Positions 45,494 to 54,101 of a stretch of 64,000 nucleotides of DNA are shown piece after piece. The notes under the pieces were generated by a model that had not been told where the DNA came from, made no database searches, and saw only the letters and a list, made by a program, of their open reading frames with translations. A program made the position numbers and the translations under genes. Within the stretch, counting starts at the first letter, position 1, and every line of letters starts with the position of its first letter. The stretch is from Flammeovirgaceae bacterium UBA1842 (lineage in GTDB: Bacteria > Bacteroidota > Bacteroidia > Cytophagales > Cyclobacteriaceae), in assembly GCA_002338655.1 (NCBI GenBank), contig DDIU01000004.1, positions 62,001 to 126,000 of the forward strand. Direction: 5' to 3'.

Positions 45494-45623
45494 GTCTGAG
45501 AATTGATTTTTTGGTTTGAATCACTGGCGAAAACACCCTTTGAATTCCCTAAAGGGGCAACCAGATCAATTTCAGCCAACTGGCCGACAGTGATAACCAT
45601 TGAAGAAAAATCTATTCTCAGAC
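45494..45623. repeat. About 130-bp element with imperfect 18-bp terminal inverted repeats between ilvD and ilvB
   Basis: GTCTGAGAATTGATTTTT at 45494-45511 and the complement of GTCTGAGAATAGATTTTT at 45606-45623 differ at one position. The interior carries a CCCTAAAGGGG core similar to the dispersed repeat at 48.8 kb. It could be a MITE-like element, a repeat-derived insertion, or an RNA stem on the ilv transcript. No target-site duplication is evident. Confidence 0.6.
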
Positions 45624-45678
45624 ATATTGCTCGTATTTTTTAGTTGACATGAAATTTATCTAACACTAATGGTTTAAA

Positions 45679-47352
45679 TTATAAATCGGTGACACATCCT
45701 AGTGAAGCGGAGGCTACTTGTTTGGCATATTTATAAAGCACGCCACTTGTTGCTTTTAATGGCGGAGCCGTCCATTTAGCTCTGCGTTTAGCAAGTTCTT
45801 CGCTACCTAATTCCACATTTATTGTATTGTTTATTGCATCAATAAAGATGACATCTCCATCTTGTAGCAATGCCAGGTTGCCGCCATCTTGTGCTTCCGG
45901 ACTAATGTGACCTACCACAAATCCGTGACTACCGCCAGAAAATCGACCATCGGTAATCAATGCTACCTCATTGCCAAGTCCAGCACCCATTATTGCAGCC
46001 GTAGGTTTAAGCATTTCAGGCATCCCAGGCCCGCCTTTTGGGCCTTCATAGCGGATAACCACTACATTTCCTTTTGATACCTTACCCGATTGGATGCCTT
46101 CAATGGCTAAAAATTCATTATCAAATACCACTGCCTTACCTCTAAACTGTTCGCCTTCCTTACCGGTAATTTTGGCCACAGCCCCTTGTTCGGCCAAATT
46201 TCCATATAGAATTTGGATGTGGGCAGAGGGTTTGAGTGGGGCAGTTAAAGGCAATATGACCTCTTGCTTATCCGATAATTTGGGCACCTCATTTAGGTTC
46301 TCAGCTACCGTTTTGCCCGTTACCGTAAGGCAATTGCCATGGATAAAACCTTCTTGCAGTAAGTATTTCATAACCGCTGGCGTGCCACCTACTCTATGCA
46401 GGTCTTCCATTAAGTATTTGCCACTGGGTTTCAAATCTGCTAAAAGTGGTGTTTTATTGCTTATTTGTTGGAAGTCTTCTAATGATATTTCCACTTCCAC
46501 ACTTTTAGCTATAGCTATCAAATGCATAACTGCGTTGGTAGACCCACCTAGGGCCATTATTAATGTAATGGCATTTTCAAAGGCCTCTTTGGTCATGATG
46601 TCCTTTGGCTTTATATCTTTCTCAAGGAGCAGTTTTATGGACTTTCCTATATTTTTACATTCATCGTTTTTATTAGTACTTACCGCAGGGTTTGATGAGC
46701 TAAAAGGCAGTGACATACCCAAGGCCTCTATGGCCGATGCCATGGTATTGGCCGTGTACATTCCCCCACAAGCCCCAGCCGCAGGGCAGGCATTTTTGAT
46801 CACTTGCTTATAGTCGGTATCAGAAAGTGTTCCTGAGAATTTTTCCCCGAGTGCTTCAAAGGCGGATACGATATTTAGCTTTTTCCCTTTGTAACAGCCT
46901 GCGGCAATTGTTCCGCCATAGAGTAGTATGGAAGGTCTATTGAGTCTTCCTTGCGCCATCAGCGCACCGGGCATATTTTTATCGCAGCCAACTACAGTGA
47001 CCAAACCATCATAGTAATGAGCACCCGCCACCGCCTCGATTGAATCAGCTATGATATCACGAGATACCAACGAATAGCGCATCCCTTCTGTGCCGTTGGC
47101 AATACCGTCACTTACCCCAATCGTATTGAAAATTAAGGCTACCAAATCATTATGCTGTACACTTGCTTTCACCTCTTTGGCTAGGTCGTTTAAGTGCATA
47201 TTGCAGGTGTTGCCTTCGTATCCAGTACTGACGATCCCGATTTGGGCTTTATCCATGTCCTCCTCGGTGAGGCCAACCCCATAAAGCATAGCTTGAGAAG
47301 CTGGTTGCGAAGGGTCTTGCGTAAGCCGTTTACTGTATTTATTTAGTGTCAT
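45679..47352 (-). CDS. ilvD: Dihydroxy-acid dehydratase
   Basis: 557 residues, the usual length. The Fe-S and substrate motifs are visible: GYEGNTCNMHL, VGCDKNMPGALMAQ, PAAGACGGMYTANTM, and the C-terminal LITDGRFSGGSHGFVVGH. It dehydrates the dihydroxy acids to the 2-oxo acids of Ile and Val using an iron-sulfur cluster. It starts 4 bases after the ilvE stop. Confidence 0.97.
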   Translation of the reverse strand: MTLNKYSKRLTQDPSQPASQAMLYGVGLTEEDMDKAQIGIVSTGYEGNTCNMHLNDLAKEVKASVQHNDLVALIFNTIGVSDGIANGTEGMRYSLVSRDIIADSIEAVAGAHYYDGLVTVVGCDKNMPGALMAQGRLNRPSILLYGGTIAAGCYKGKKLNIVSAFEALGEKFSGTLSDTDYKQVIKNACPAAGACGGMYTANTMASAIEALGMSLPFSSSNPAVSTNKNDECKNIGKSIKLLLEKDIKPKDIMTKEAFENAITLIMALGGSTNAVMHLIAIAKSVEVEISLEDFQQISNKTPLLADLKPSGKYLMEDLHRVGGTPAVMKYLLQEGFIHGNCLTVTGKTVAENLNEVPKLSDKQEVILPLTAPLKPSAHIQILYGNLAEQGAVAKITGKEGEQFRGKAVVFDNEFLAIEGIQSGKVSKGNVVVIRYEGPKGGPGMPEMLKPTAAIMGAGLGNEVALITDGRFSGGSHGFVVGHISPEAQDGGNLALLQDGDVIFIDAINNTINVELGSEELAKRRAKWTAPPLKATSGVLYKYAKQVASASLGCVTDL

Positions 47353-47356
47353 TTGT

Positions 47357-48247
47357 CTAGATTACTGTGTAGGCCTGATTATATTTCTCCAATACCAATA
47401 GACTGTAGGCTTTGGAGAGCTCATACCCCAATGTATCTGGCCAGTCTTTGTTAAATTTTTTACCATCTAACGATTCTATTCCGGCAACTTCCACCGCTGT
47501 GCCTGTGAAAAATGCCCCATCAGCATCTTTTAGGTCGTTGGGGGTGTATTGCCCTTCTTCTAGATGGTAACCTAGATCACGGGCAATGTCGATGATTGAG
47601 GAGCGGGTTATTCCAGGAAGGATATTGCCTGATGCAGGTGTGAATAGTTTGCCATTTTTTTCGAAGAAAAAATTAGCCCCAGGTGCCTCTGCGACAAATC
47701 CATTTTGATCAAGTAAAAGTGCCTCGTCATACCCCTTCGATTTGGCTTCAGTGGAGGCCATTATGGAATTGGTATAATGGCCTGTCACTTTAGCTTCTAC
47801 ATGACATGATTTAGGATTGGGTCTTTCATAGGAGGAGGTCATTACCCGAAGTGCTGAGTCCCCCAAATACTTGCCCCAGTTCCAAGCACAAATAAATAAG
47901 TTTACCTCCATCGTGGGGGAGAGCCCCATGTTTTCACCTAAATAAACAAGTGGTCGGATATAGGCATCGGTTAATTTGTTCATTTCAAGAAGTTGGTTGG
48001 TAATGCTTACCAACTCTTCTACCTCATAGTCAAGTTTGATATGTGACTTTTTAGCTGAAAACAATAATCGTTGATAGTGTTCTTCTGCTTTGAATATTTT
48101 TGTTCCAGTTTCGGTTTTATAAGATCTTATCCCTTCAAAAACGCCACTACCATAATGTAATGTCTGTGAGAATAAGCTTGTCTGAGATTCCTTGGCTAGC
48201 TGGAAGCTGCCATTGAGAAATATTTTTGTGTCATCTGAATAATACAT
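47357..48247 (-). CDS. ilvE: Branched-chain amino acid aminotransferase
   Basis: 296 residues from ATG 48247. This start is chosen because AGGAG lies 5 bases upstream; a longer frame from 48313 would run through the terminator hairpin. Class IV aminotransferase motifs: GVFEGIRSYKTE, KVTGHYTNSIMASTEAKSKGYDEALLLDQNGFVAEAPGAN shortened here to its key Lys (PLP) in KVTGHYTNS and EAPGANFFF, and ILPGITRSSIID. It transfers the amino group to the 2-oxo acids of Ile, Val and Leu. It is the first structural gene after the attenuator. Confidence 0.95.
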   Translation of the reverse strand: MYYSDDTKIFLNGSFQLAKESQTSLFSQTLHYGSGVFEGIRSYKTETGTKIFKAEEHYQRLLFSAKKSHIKLDYEVEELVSITNQLLEMNKLTDAYIRPLVYLGENMGLSPTMEVNLFICAWNWGKYLGDSALRVMTSSYERPNPKSCHVEAKVTGHYTNSIMASTEAKSKGYDEALLLDQNGFVAEAPGANFFFEKNGKLFTPASGNILPGITRSSIIDIARDLGYHLEEGQYTPNDLKDADGAFFTGTAVEVAGIESLDGKKFNKDWPDTLGYELSKAYSLLVLEKYNQAYTVI

Positions 48248-48312
48248 AGTCTCCTGCTTTAGTTTGTTTTCTGTTTTGTTGATTATTTGATTGTCTAATG
48301 GCTGTAAAAACA

Positions 48313-48344
48313 AAAAGCCTTTCTCAGTAATGAGAAAGGCTTTT
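48313..48344 (-). terminator. Second attenuator terminator hairpin of the ilv operon
   Basis: A 14-bp stem (AAAAGCCTTTCTCA at 48313-48326 and its complement at 48331-48344) with a 4-base loop. On the minus strand it is followed by TGTTTTTAC. It lies 25 bases after the stop of the second leader peptide and 65 bases before the ilvE start, the normal place for an attenuation terminator. Confidence 0.85.
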
Positions 48345-48369
48345 CTAGATTTTGATCATAGTCCTATTC

Positions 48370-48429
48370 TCACCCTGGTGGCGCAGTAATGACAATAATT
48401 ATAATAGCTATGATACAATTGTTATACAT
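48370..48429 (-). CDS. ilv leader peptide 2 (Ile/Val-rich)
   Basis: A 19-codon frame, MYNNCIIAIIIIVITAPPG, with seven Ile codons and one Val, ending in TGA 25 bases before a strong terminator hairpin. It is too short for ordinary gene finding, but it is the classic layout of a branched-chain attenuator. When charged Ile-tRNA is scarce, ribosomes stall on the Ile run and favour an antiterminator so that ilvE onward is transcribed. There is no Leu codon, matching the absence of leu genes in the operon. Confidence 0.85.
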   Translation of the reverse strand: MYNNCIIAIIIIVITAPPG

Positions 48430-48447
48430 GTTTAATTTTTAATGCTC

Positions 48448-48480
48448 ATAAAAAAAGCCTTCCGTTATAGGGAAGGCTTG
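48448..48480 (-). terminator. First attenuator terminator hairpin of the ilv operon
   Basis: A 9-bp stem (AAGCCTTCC at 48455-48463, complement at 48471-48479) with a 7-base loop, followed on the minus strand by a run of T at 48456-48450. It lies between leader peptide 1 and leader peptide 2, so transcription would have to pass it before reaching the second leader. Confidence 0.8.
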
Positions 48481-48507
48481 ATATTATATTTTAAATATAG
48501 CACTCCC

Positions 48508-48570
48508 CTATCTATTGTGAATAATCACAGAGATAATAATATTAGAGATTGCTATGTTGTTCTTCTTCAT
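48508..48570 (-). CDS. ilv leader peptide 1 (Ile/Val-rich)
   Basis: A 20-codon frame, MKKNNIAISNIIISVIIHNR, again with seven Ile codons and one Val, ending in TAG 29 bases before the first terminator hairpin. The promoter candidate ends 7 bases before its ATG, so the message would be nearly leaderless. The same Ile and Val counts as leader 2, but a different sequence order, argue for an old duplication or independent selection. Confidence 0.78.
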   Translation of the reverse strand: MKKNNIAISNIIISVIIHNR

Positions 48571-48577
48571 TGAATCA

Positions 48578-48608
48578 CAAATGTGTACCTAAAATAAATC
48601 TCATCAAA
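48578..48608 (-). promoter_or_regulatory. Candidate ilv operon promoter
   Basis: On the minus strand, TTTG (complement of 48605-48608), exactly 19 bases, then CACATTTG (complement of 48578-48585). This matches the Bacteroidetes consensus TTTG-N19-TAnnTTTG at all but one position. It lies directly upstream of leader peptide 1. Confidence 0.5.
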
Positions 48609-48776
48609 ACTTATTTGGAATTTTTGTTTCGGTATATAAGAAATGAGATCTCTCTTCGGCACGTATTTATGCTTTGATAAAATTGAATATTTTTGATTCT
48701 GAAAAGCTAAGCACTATATTTATTCTTGCCGAAGCCCTAGTAAAGTGATGTTGAATCGAATTTTCACCTTATGCTT

Positions 48777-48819
48777 ACCCCTAAATCCCCTAAAGGAGTA
48801 CCCCTAAATCCCCTAAAGG
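48777..48819. repeat. Two copies of a CCCCTAAA-type intergenic repeat
   Basis: ACCCCTAAATCCCCTAAAGG occurs at 48777-48796 and again at 48800-48819, followed by GGGCTTTC and a further G-rich stretch. Repeats with this core are common between genes in Bacteroidetes genomes. The rest of 48609-48937 shows no gene. Confidence 0.75.
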
Positions 48820-48937
48820 GGGCTTTCTGCACCCGCCAACTGTTGGGGAAAGGGGTCAGTTTGGGAAATACCGAAAACCACTTTTAATAGCTTATGAATT
48901 TTAACCGGACAACAATAATTGAATATCAAAAATTAAT

Positions 48938-49984
48938 GTGAATCTACTTCAACAAAAGATAAAGGAACTTCTACCCGCCTACTTTGCCTTGGTAATGGCA
49001 ACGGGTATAGTCTCGCTGGCTTCATATCTTGATGGCCTTGAACAGTTCGGCATCATTCTATTTTACCTCAATCTGGTTTTTATCTCGGTATTGATTGTTT
49101 TCTTTATTTATCGATGCCTCTTTTATTGGGAGCAGGTCAAGGAAGATTTTGGAAGCTATAAAAAGGGACCAGGGTTTTTCACTATTGTGGCCGCACTATG
49201 CATTGTAGGAAATCAATTTGTGGTATTGTACAATAATTTTCTTGTTGCTGAGATTATTTTGGCCATTGCGGTGGTGGCGTGGCTTATTATCGGTTATGGC
49301 TTTTTCTTTTACCTGACTGTCACTGAAGACAAAAAATCACTAAAGGATGGGATCAGTGGCACATGGCTGGTTTTTATCGTTTCCATTCAGGCCTTATCCA
49401 CATTAATGTCATTTGTCTCTGTTGATTTTGGAGATCAAGCTTATCTACTGCTATTTCTGGCGCTTTGTCTTTTTTTACTGGGGTGCATTTTTTACTTGTA
49501 TATTATGTCACTCATTATCTATCGCATTTCCTTCTTTTCATTACAGGCCGATGAACTTGGAGCTCCTTATTGGATTAACATGGGGGCAACAGCCATTACT
49601 ACCTTGGCTGGATCCATGCTTATCCTCCATACGCAACAATTTAATTTTATAATAGAGATCCTTCCTTTTTTAAAAGGGTTCACACTATTTTTCTGGGCAG
49701 CGGGCACTTGGTGGATTCCGTTGCTGCTTTTGCTTGGTTTTTGGCGTCACGCTATCAAAAAAGTGCCAGTACCTTTGTCACCCAAAGGCTATGACCCTTC
49801 CTATTGGGGCATGGTGTTCCCATTGGGAATGTACACCGTTTGTACTTTCAGGTTGAGTGAGGCTTTGCAGATTTCCTTTCTCCAATTTATCCCACAACTT
49901 TTTGTGTTCATTGCCATCTTTGCTTGGTTAGCTGTAATGCTTGGGTTTGTAAGACATTTAGGCTCATTTTTAAAAATGAGATAA
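48938..49984 (+). CDS. TDT/TehA/SLAC1-family transporter
   Basis: 348 residues from a GTG start, with about ten membrane segments. The family start LLPAYFALVMATGIVSLASY and the WIPLLLLLGFWRH and later GMVFPLGMYTVCTF motifs are typical of TehA/SLAC1 anion channels and C4-dicarboxylate/tellurite-resistance exporters. SLAC1-type proteins pass small anions such as nitrate or chloride. The Mo-oxidoreductase operon follows after 179 bases, so nitrate or another anion substrate is plausible. Confidence 0.85.
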   Translation: MNLLQQKIKELLPAYFALVMATGIVSLASYLDGLEQFGIILFYLNLVFISVLIVFFIYRCLFYWEQVKEDFGSYKKGPGFFTIVAALCIVGNQFVVLYNNFLVAEIILAIAVVAWLIIGYGFFFYLTVTEDKKSLKDGISGTWLVFIVSIQALSTLMSFVSVDFGDQAYLLLFLALCLFLLGCIFYLYIMSLIIYRISFFSLQADELGAPYWINMGATAITTLAGSMLILHTQQFNFIIEILPFLKGFTLFFWAAGTWWIPLLLLLGFWRHAIKKVPVPLSPKGYDPSYWGMVFPLGMYTVCTFRLSEALQISFLQFIPQLFVFIAIFAWLAVMLGFVRHLGSFLKMR

Positions 49985-50163
49985 TCTGGCAGCCCGTTAA
50001 GCGATTCGATAACTCTAAAACTTAACGCTTATTGATTTTCAGCACCTAATTTGGAATGACTCAAAATTATTATATTTCCTATCAGTCTGCCTTGCCCTTT
50101 GGTAAAAAACCTTAAATTTATTTGACGGTATTATCAATGACTTTTTAAGTAGAAGCGAATCCA

Positions 50164-51219
50164 ATGTATCGACTTTTTAAAACCTTAAATCGAGTAGCAT
50201 TCATTAAAGCACTCATAGCGTCTTTCGCAGTGATTGCACTTGTGTTGGTGGGCTCCCGAAACCTACAGAATTTTGATGCAGCCCTGTTTGCCTATTTAGT
50301 AGGTACCATCTTTGCGGTTTTTGGAATTGCCTATCGTTACTCAGTTTGGCTCCAACGGCCATCAACAAAACTTTATTGGAAAAGGAGCATGCAATTTTTG
50401 TTCAGCAAAATGTTCATTCCTTACATGCTTCGATCCCTCAAGTTGTTCTTTAAAAATATTTTGGCACAGCGGTTCATCGCTCACAGAAGTAGAACTCGCT
50501 GGATAGGCCATTTTTTGATGGCCACAGGTTGTTTACTGGCTTTTGCCATAACCATACCGCTTACCTTCGGATGGATCAATTTCGAGCTGAAACCCGGGGA
50601 CGATCTAACTTACTACACCATGGTATTCGGCTTCGAAACATTCTCTTTCAAGCTAGGCTCTATGATGGCCTTTGTTACCTTTCACGGACTGGTTTGGTGT
50701 TCCATTCTCGTCACTATTGGTGCGGCCATTATGATGAAACGGAGGCTTACCAATGGTGGGCTTATTGCCACCCAGACATTTGCCGATGATTGGTTGCCAT
50801 TGATACTTTTGATTGCCATATCCCTGACGGGGTTAGGTATTTCTTATGACTACACTTTTTTGGGCGGTAGAACCTACCAGTTCATGGCTGTAATACACGC
50901 CATTGTAGTTATCTTGTTTTTGGTTTGGCTGCCTTTCGGCAAATTTTTCCACATTTTTCAGCGTGTGGCTCAATTGGGTGCCAATCTGTATAAAACTGAA
51001 GGTGCCCGCAGAGGAATGGCTGTATGTCCACATACCAAAGAGGAGTTTGCCACACAGACACATATAGATGATCTTAAATTGGTAACAGAAAAATTAGGAT
51101 TTGATTATAGTAAGCAAGACGGATCAAACCACATGAATTTAAGTCCAGAAGGAAAACGCTCGGCTTTGGCGAAAGCACATTTTGAAGTAAGGAAAAAATC
51201 AGGAAAGTTCTTCGGTTAG
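50164..51219 (+). CDS. Cytochrome b-like (NarI-type) membrane subunit
   Basis: 351 residues with about six membrane segments. Histidines lie within membrane segments at RWIGHFLMATGC, VTFHGLVWC, MAVIHAIVV and GKFFHIFQR, the pattern of a di-haem cytochrome b of NarI/HdrE type. The C-terminal ~80 residues are soluble and carry AVCPHTKEEFATQTH. It probably carries electrons from the quinone pool to the FeS and Mo subunits encoded 24 bases downstream. Confidence 0.72.
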   Translation: MYRLFKTLNRVAFIKALIASFAVIALVLVGSRNLQNFDAALFAYLVGTIFAVFGIAYRYSVWLQRPSTKLYWKRSMQFLFSKMFIPYMLRSLKLFFKNILAQRFIAHRSRTRWIGHFLMATGCLLAFAITIPLTFGWINFELKPGDDLTYYTMVFGFETFSFKLGSMMAFVTFHGLVWCSILVTIGAAIMMKRRLTNGGLIATQTFADDWLPLILLIAISLTGLGISYDYTFLGGRTYQFMAVIHAIVVILFLVWLPFGKFFHIFQRVAQLGANLYKTEGARRGMAVCPHTKEEFATQTHIDDLKLVTEKLGFDYSKQDGSNHMNLSPEGKRSALAKAHFEVRKKSGKFFG

Positions 51220-51243
51220 AACATATTTAAAACACTGTAAATA

Positions 51244-53463
51244 ATGGCAAAACTTCCCGTATCTGTTGATAAAATAATTGAAGAGTTCGGCCCTCATAAG
51301 GCATACCCACCACAAGGGGGCTTTTATGGCACGAATGAACCTGATAAGCTTGTAAAGACCCACTGTTGCTATTGCGGAATGCAGTGCGGTATTCAACTAA
51401 AGGTAAAGGATAATAAGATTGCGGGTTTTGAGCCATGGATGGAATTCCCTTTTAACGAAGGCCGTCTATGCCCAAAAGGGGTGCAGCGCTATATGCAAAA
51501 CAACCACCCTGACAGACTTTTAAGTCCAATTCAAAGGGTAGAAGGTAAGGGGTTTGAGCCGATAGGATGGGATCAGGCCATGGACAAAACGGTAAGTGAA
51601 ATAAAGAGGATCCAGAAAACCTATGGCAATGATGCCTTTGCTATGCTCTCAGGGGTTTCGCTTACGAACGAAAAAAGTTATATGATCGGGAAGTTTGCCC
51701 GGGTAGCCCTAAAGACAGCAAATCTTGATTATAACGGAAGGTTATGCATGGTGAGTGCTGGTGGCGGTAATAAAAAGGCCTTTGGTTTGGATAGAAGTTC
51801 CAACAGTTGGGCAGACTTAAAACATGCCGAGGTCATTATTGTGGCTGGGGCCAATATCAGTGAAACGTTTCCTACCCTCACTCATTATATATGGCAAGCC
51901 CGGGACAACGGAGCCAAACTAATTGTAGTTGATCCTAGGATGATTCCTTTGGCCAGAACAGCAGACCTTCATTTGCCCATCCGACCGGGAGGTGACTCAG
52001 CATTGTTTGGTGCCATGCTTAAAATTTTAGTTGACAATGATTGGCTAGACCACGATTTTATCGATAATCATACTTCAGGTTTTGCCGAAACCATTGAAGC
52101 CGTAAAAGATTATGATCTGGAATGGGCGGAGGAACAGACAGGTATTTCCAAAGAGTTGATTTTAGAAGCTGCTACAATGTGGGGCAAAGCTAAAACCAGC
52201 TTTCTTCTACATGCCAGAGGTATTGAACACCACACTAAAGGTGTTGAAAACGTATTAAGCTGTATTAACCTAGTATTGGCTACTGGCCGAATAGGGAAGC
52301 CTTATTGTGGTTATGGAACCATAACCGGGCAGGGTAATGGGCAGGGTGGAAGAGAGCACGGACATAAATGTGATCAACTACCGGGAAACCGGGATATCAC
52401 AAACCCTGAACACCGTAAATATATCTCCGAAGTGTGGGGGATAGATGAAAAGGACATGCCAGGCAAAGGGCTAACTGCCTACGAACAAATCGAGGCCATT
52501 CATCGTGGTGAAATTAAAGGATTGATTTCCATTTGCTTTAATCCACTGGTATCATTGCCAAACAATAATTTTGTGCGGGAAGCTTTAGATAAACTAGAGT
52601 TTTATGTGTGTATTGATACTTTTCTTTGTGAGACTGCCCGTCATGCTGACATCGTTATGGCTGGCTCACTGCATGAGGAGGAGGAAGGAACTGTGACTAC
52701 CGCAGAAGGTAGGGTGGTCAAGATAAATGAGGCCATAACCCCACCTCATAACGCACGGAGAGATGGGGAGATAATAATGGAAATAGCCGATCGTTTGGGG
52801 GCAGGCGACAAGTTTAATTTTGCTACTAGTGAAGATATTTTCAATGAGTTGAGAGTGGCTTCCAAAGGAGGAACAGCAGATTATTATGGAATAACTTACC
52901 AAAGAGTAGAAGAAAACATGGGTGTGTTTTGGCCATGTCCGTCACTGGATCATCCCGGGACACCAAGGCTTTGGGAAGATAGAAATTTTGAAACCCCAGA
53001 TGGGAAAGCGCATTTCAATCCAGTAAAATACCGTCCCGCTTCGGAAGTAACAGATAAGGAATTTCCTGTAGTTTTAACTACTGGCAGGGTAGTTTCACAG
53101 TACTTGAGTGGCACTTCTACCCGAAGGATCGGTAAATTGGTAGATCAGTATCCAGAGCCTTTGTTGGAAATTCATCCGAAACTGGCATTACAATATGGAA
53201 TTGAAAATCGTGATTTGGTCAAAGTAAAAACCAGAAGGGGCGAGGCGTATTTCCCTGCTCATGTGGTAGAAACCATTAGGGAGGACACTGTTTTTATCCC
53301 TTACCATTGGGGTGGAAAATCTTCTGCAAATCAACTGACGATAGGTAATTTGGATCCTATCTCAAAAATACCGGAGTTTAAGGTCTGTGCCTGTCAATTG
53401 TTTCCAACAACTGAAAAAGGTAGTAAGGAACGTACTGATACTGCATATCAGAGTTGGTTGTAG
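51244..53463 (+). CDS. Molybdopterin oxidoreductase catalytic subunit (NasA/NapA-like)
   Basis: 739 residues. N-terminal [4Fe-4S] site C41/C44-x2..C48-x27-C76 (CCYCGMQC ... GRLCPKG). The Mo-binding region is NGRLCMVSAGGGNKKAFG with a Cys in the position that ligands Mo in nitrate reductases, followed by molybdopterin-binding motifs (VVDPRMIPLARTADLHLPI, TGQGNGQGGREHG) and the C-terminal dinucleotide-binding domain (LTTGRVVSQYLSGTSTRR). It has no Tat signal. Nitrate reductase is the best guess, but substrate cannot be proved; formate dehydrogenase-like members share these motifs. Confidence 0.85.
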   Translation: MAKLPVSVDKIIEEFGPHKAYPPQGGFYGTNEPDKLVKTHCCYCGMQCGIQLKVKDNKIAGFEPWMEFPFNEGRLCPKGVQRYMQNNHPDRLLSPIQRVEGKGFEPIGWDQAMDKTVSEIKRIQKTYGNDAFAMLSGVSLTNEKSYMIGKFARVALKTANLDYNGRLCMVSAGGGNKKAFGLDRSSNSWADLKHAEVIIVAGANISETFPTLTHYIWQARDNGAKLIVVDPRMIPLARTADLHLPIRPGGDSALFGAMLKILVDNDWLDHDFIDNHTSGFAETIEAVKDYDLEWAEEQTGISKELILEAATMWGKAKTSFLLHARGIEHHTKGVENVLSCINLVLATGRIGKPYCGYGTITGQGNGQGGREHGHKCDQLPGNRDITNPEHRKYISEVWGIDEKDMPGKGLTAYEQIEAIHRGEIKGLISICFNPLVSLPNNNFVREALDKLEFYVCIDTFLCETARHADIVMAGSLHEEEEGTVTTAEGRVVKINEAITPPHNARRDGEIIMEIADRLGAGDKFNFATSEDIFNELRVASKGGTADYYGITYQRVEENMGVFWPCPSLDHPGTPRLWEDRNFETPDGKAHFNPVKYRPASEVTDKEFPVVLTTGRVVSQYLSGTSTRRIGKLVDQYPEPLLEIHPKLALQYGIENRDLVKVKTRRGEAYFPAHVVETIREDTVFIPYHWGGKSSANQLTIGNLDPISKIPEFKVCACQLFPTTEKGSKERTDTAYQSWL

Positions 53464-53520
53464 TGAATGGAACTTAGAGGAACGATATTAAATAAAAATT
53501 GAATAACTAAATATAAAGGT

Positions 53521-54090
53521 ATGTCAGAGACAAAATATAATCAGGAAATGGCCTTTTTCGTTGATATGCAACGATGTATAGGATGCCATGCCTGCGAAAT
53601 GGCTTGTGCTGAGTGTGAAACGAATGGGCAGGAAAGTATGATCCATGTCAACTATGTAGATAGGGCAGTAAGTACCCAAACCACTGTGCAGGTATGTATG
53701 CATTGTGAAGATCCTACCTGTGCCAATGTGTGTCCGGCAGATGCCATACATCAGGATGATTTTGGTGTGGTACACTCAGCTGACACATCTCGTTGTATTG
53801 GTTGTTCCAATTGTGTTTTGGCTTGCCCCTTTGGAGTGCCAAAAAAGATGGAGGAGGCAGAGTTAATGATGAAATGCAATATGTGTTATGATCGAACAAG
53901 TGCTGGCAAAAAGCCTATGTGCGCTACTGTTTGTCCAAGTCAGGCGCTATATTATGGCACAAAAGAAGAAATAGAAAAAATGCGTCCTGACAGTGTACCC
54001 GTAAACTCATTCTTGTTTGGTAAGCAGGAGGTAAATACAAAGGTAAATATTATGATGCCTAAAGGCACGCACCAGTTGATTATTGAATAA
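53521..54090 (+). CDS. Four-cluster ferredoxin-type electron-transfer subunit
   Basis: 189 residues. Four cysteine groups for [4Fe-4S] clusters: CIGCHACEMACAEC, CMHCEDPTCANVCP, CIGCSNCVLACPFG and CNMCYDRTSAGKKPMCATVCP. This is the NrfC/DmsB/PhsB type that links a quinol-oxidising membrane subunit to a Mo subunit. It follows the Mo subunit after 57 bases. Confidence 0.92.
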   Translation: MSETKYNQEMAFFVDMQRCIGCHACEMACAECETNGQESMIHVNYVDRAVSTQTTVQVCMHCEDPTCANVCPADAIHQDDFGVVHSADTSRCIGCSNCVLACPFGVPKKMEEAELMMKCNMCYDRTSAGKKPMCATVCPSQALYYGTKEEIEKMRPDSVPVNSFLFGKQEVNTKVNIMMPKGTHQLIIE

Positions 54091-54101
54091 CCTTTTATAA
54101 T

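Noticed and set aside
45570..45625. A 17-codon minus-strand frame starting within the ilvD-ilvB inverted repeat, considered as a third leader peptide
   Set aside because: It has no Ile, Leu or Val run that would make sense for attenuation (one Val only) and no terminator hairpin directly follows.
46094..46813. A 239-codon frame antisense to ilvD
   Set aside because: ilvD is complete with all motifs on the other strand; the antisense frame has no recognisable domain and is a codon-bias shadow.
48245..48313. The longer ilvE start at 48313
   Set aside because: It would begin inside the attenuator terminator hairpin; the ATG at 48247 has AGGAG five bases upstream and matches the family start.
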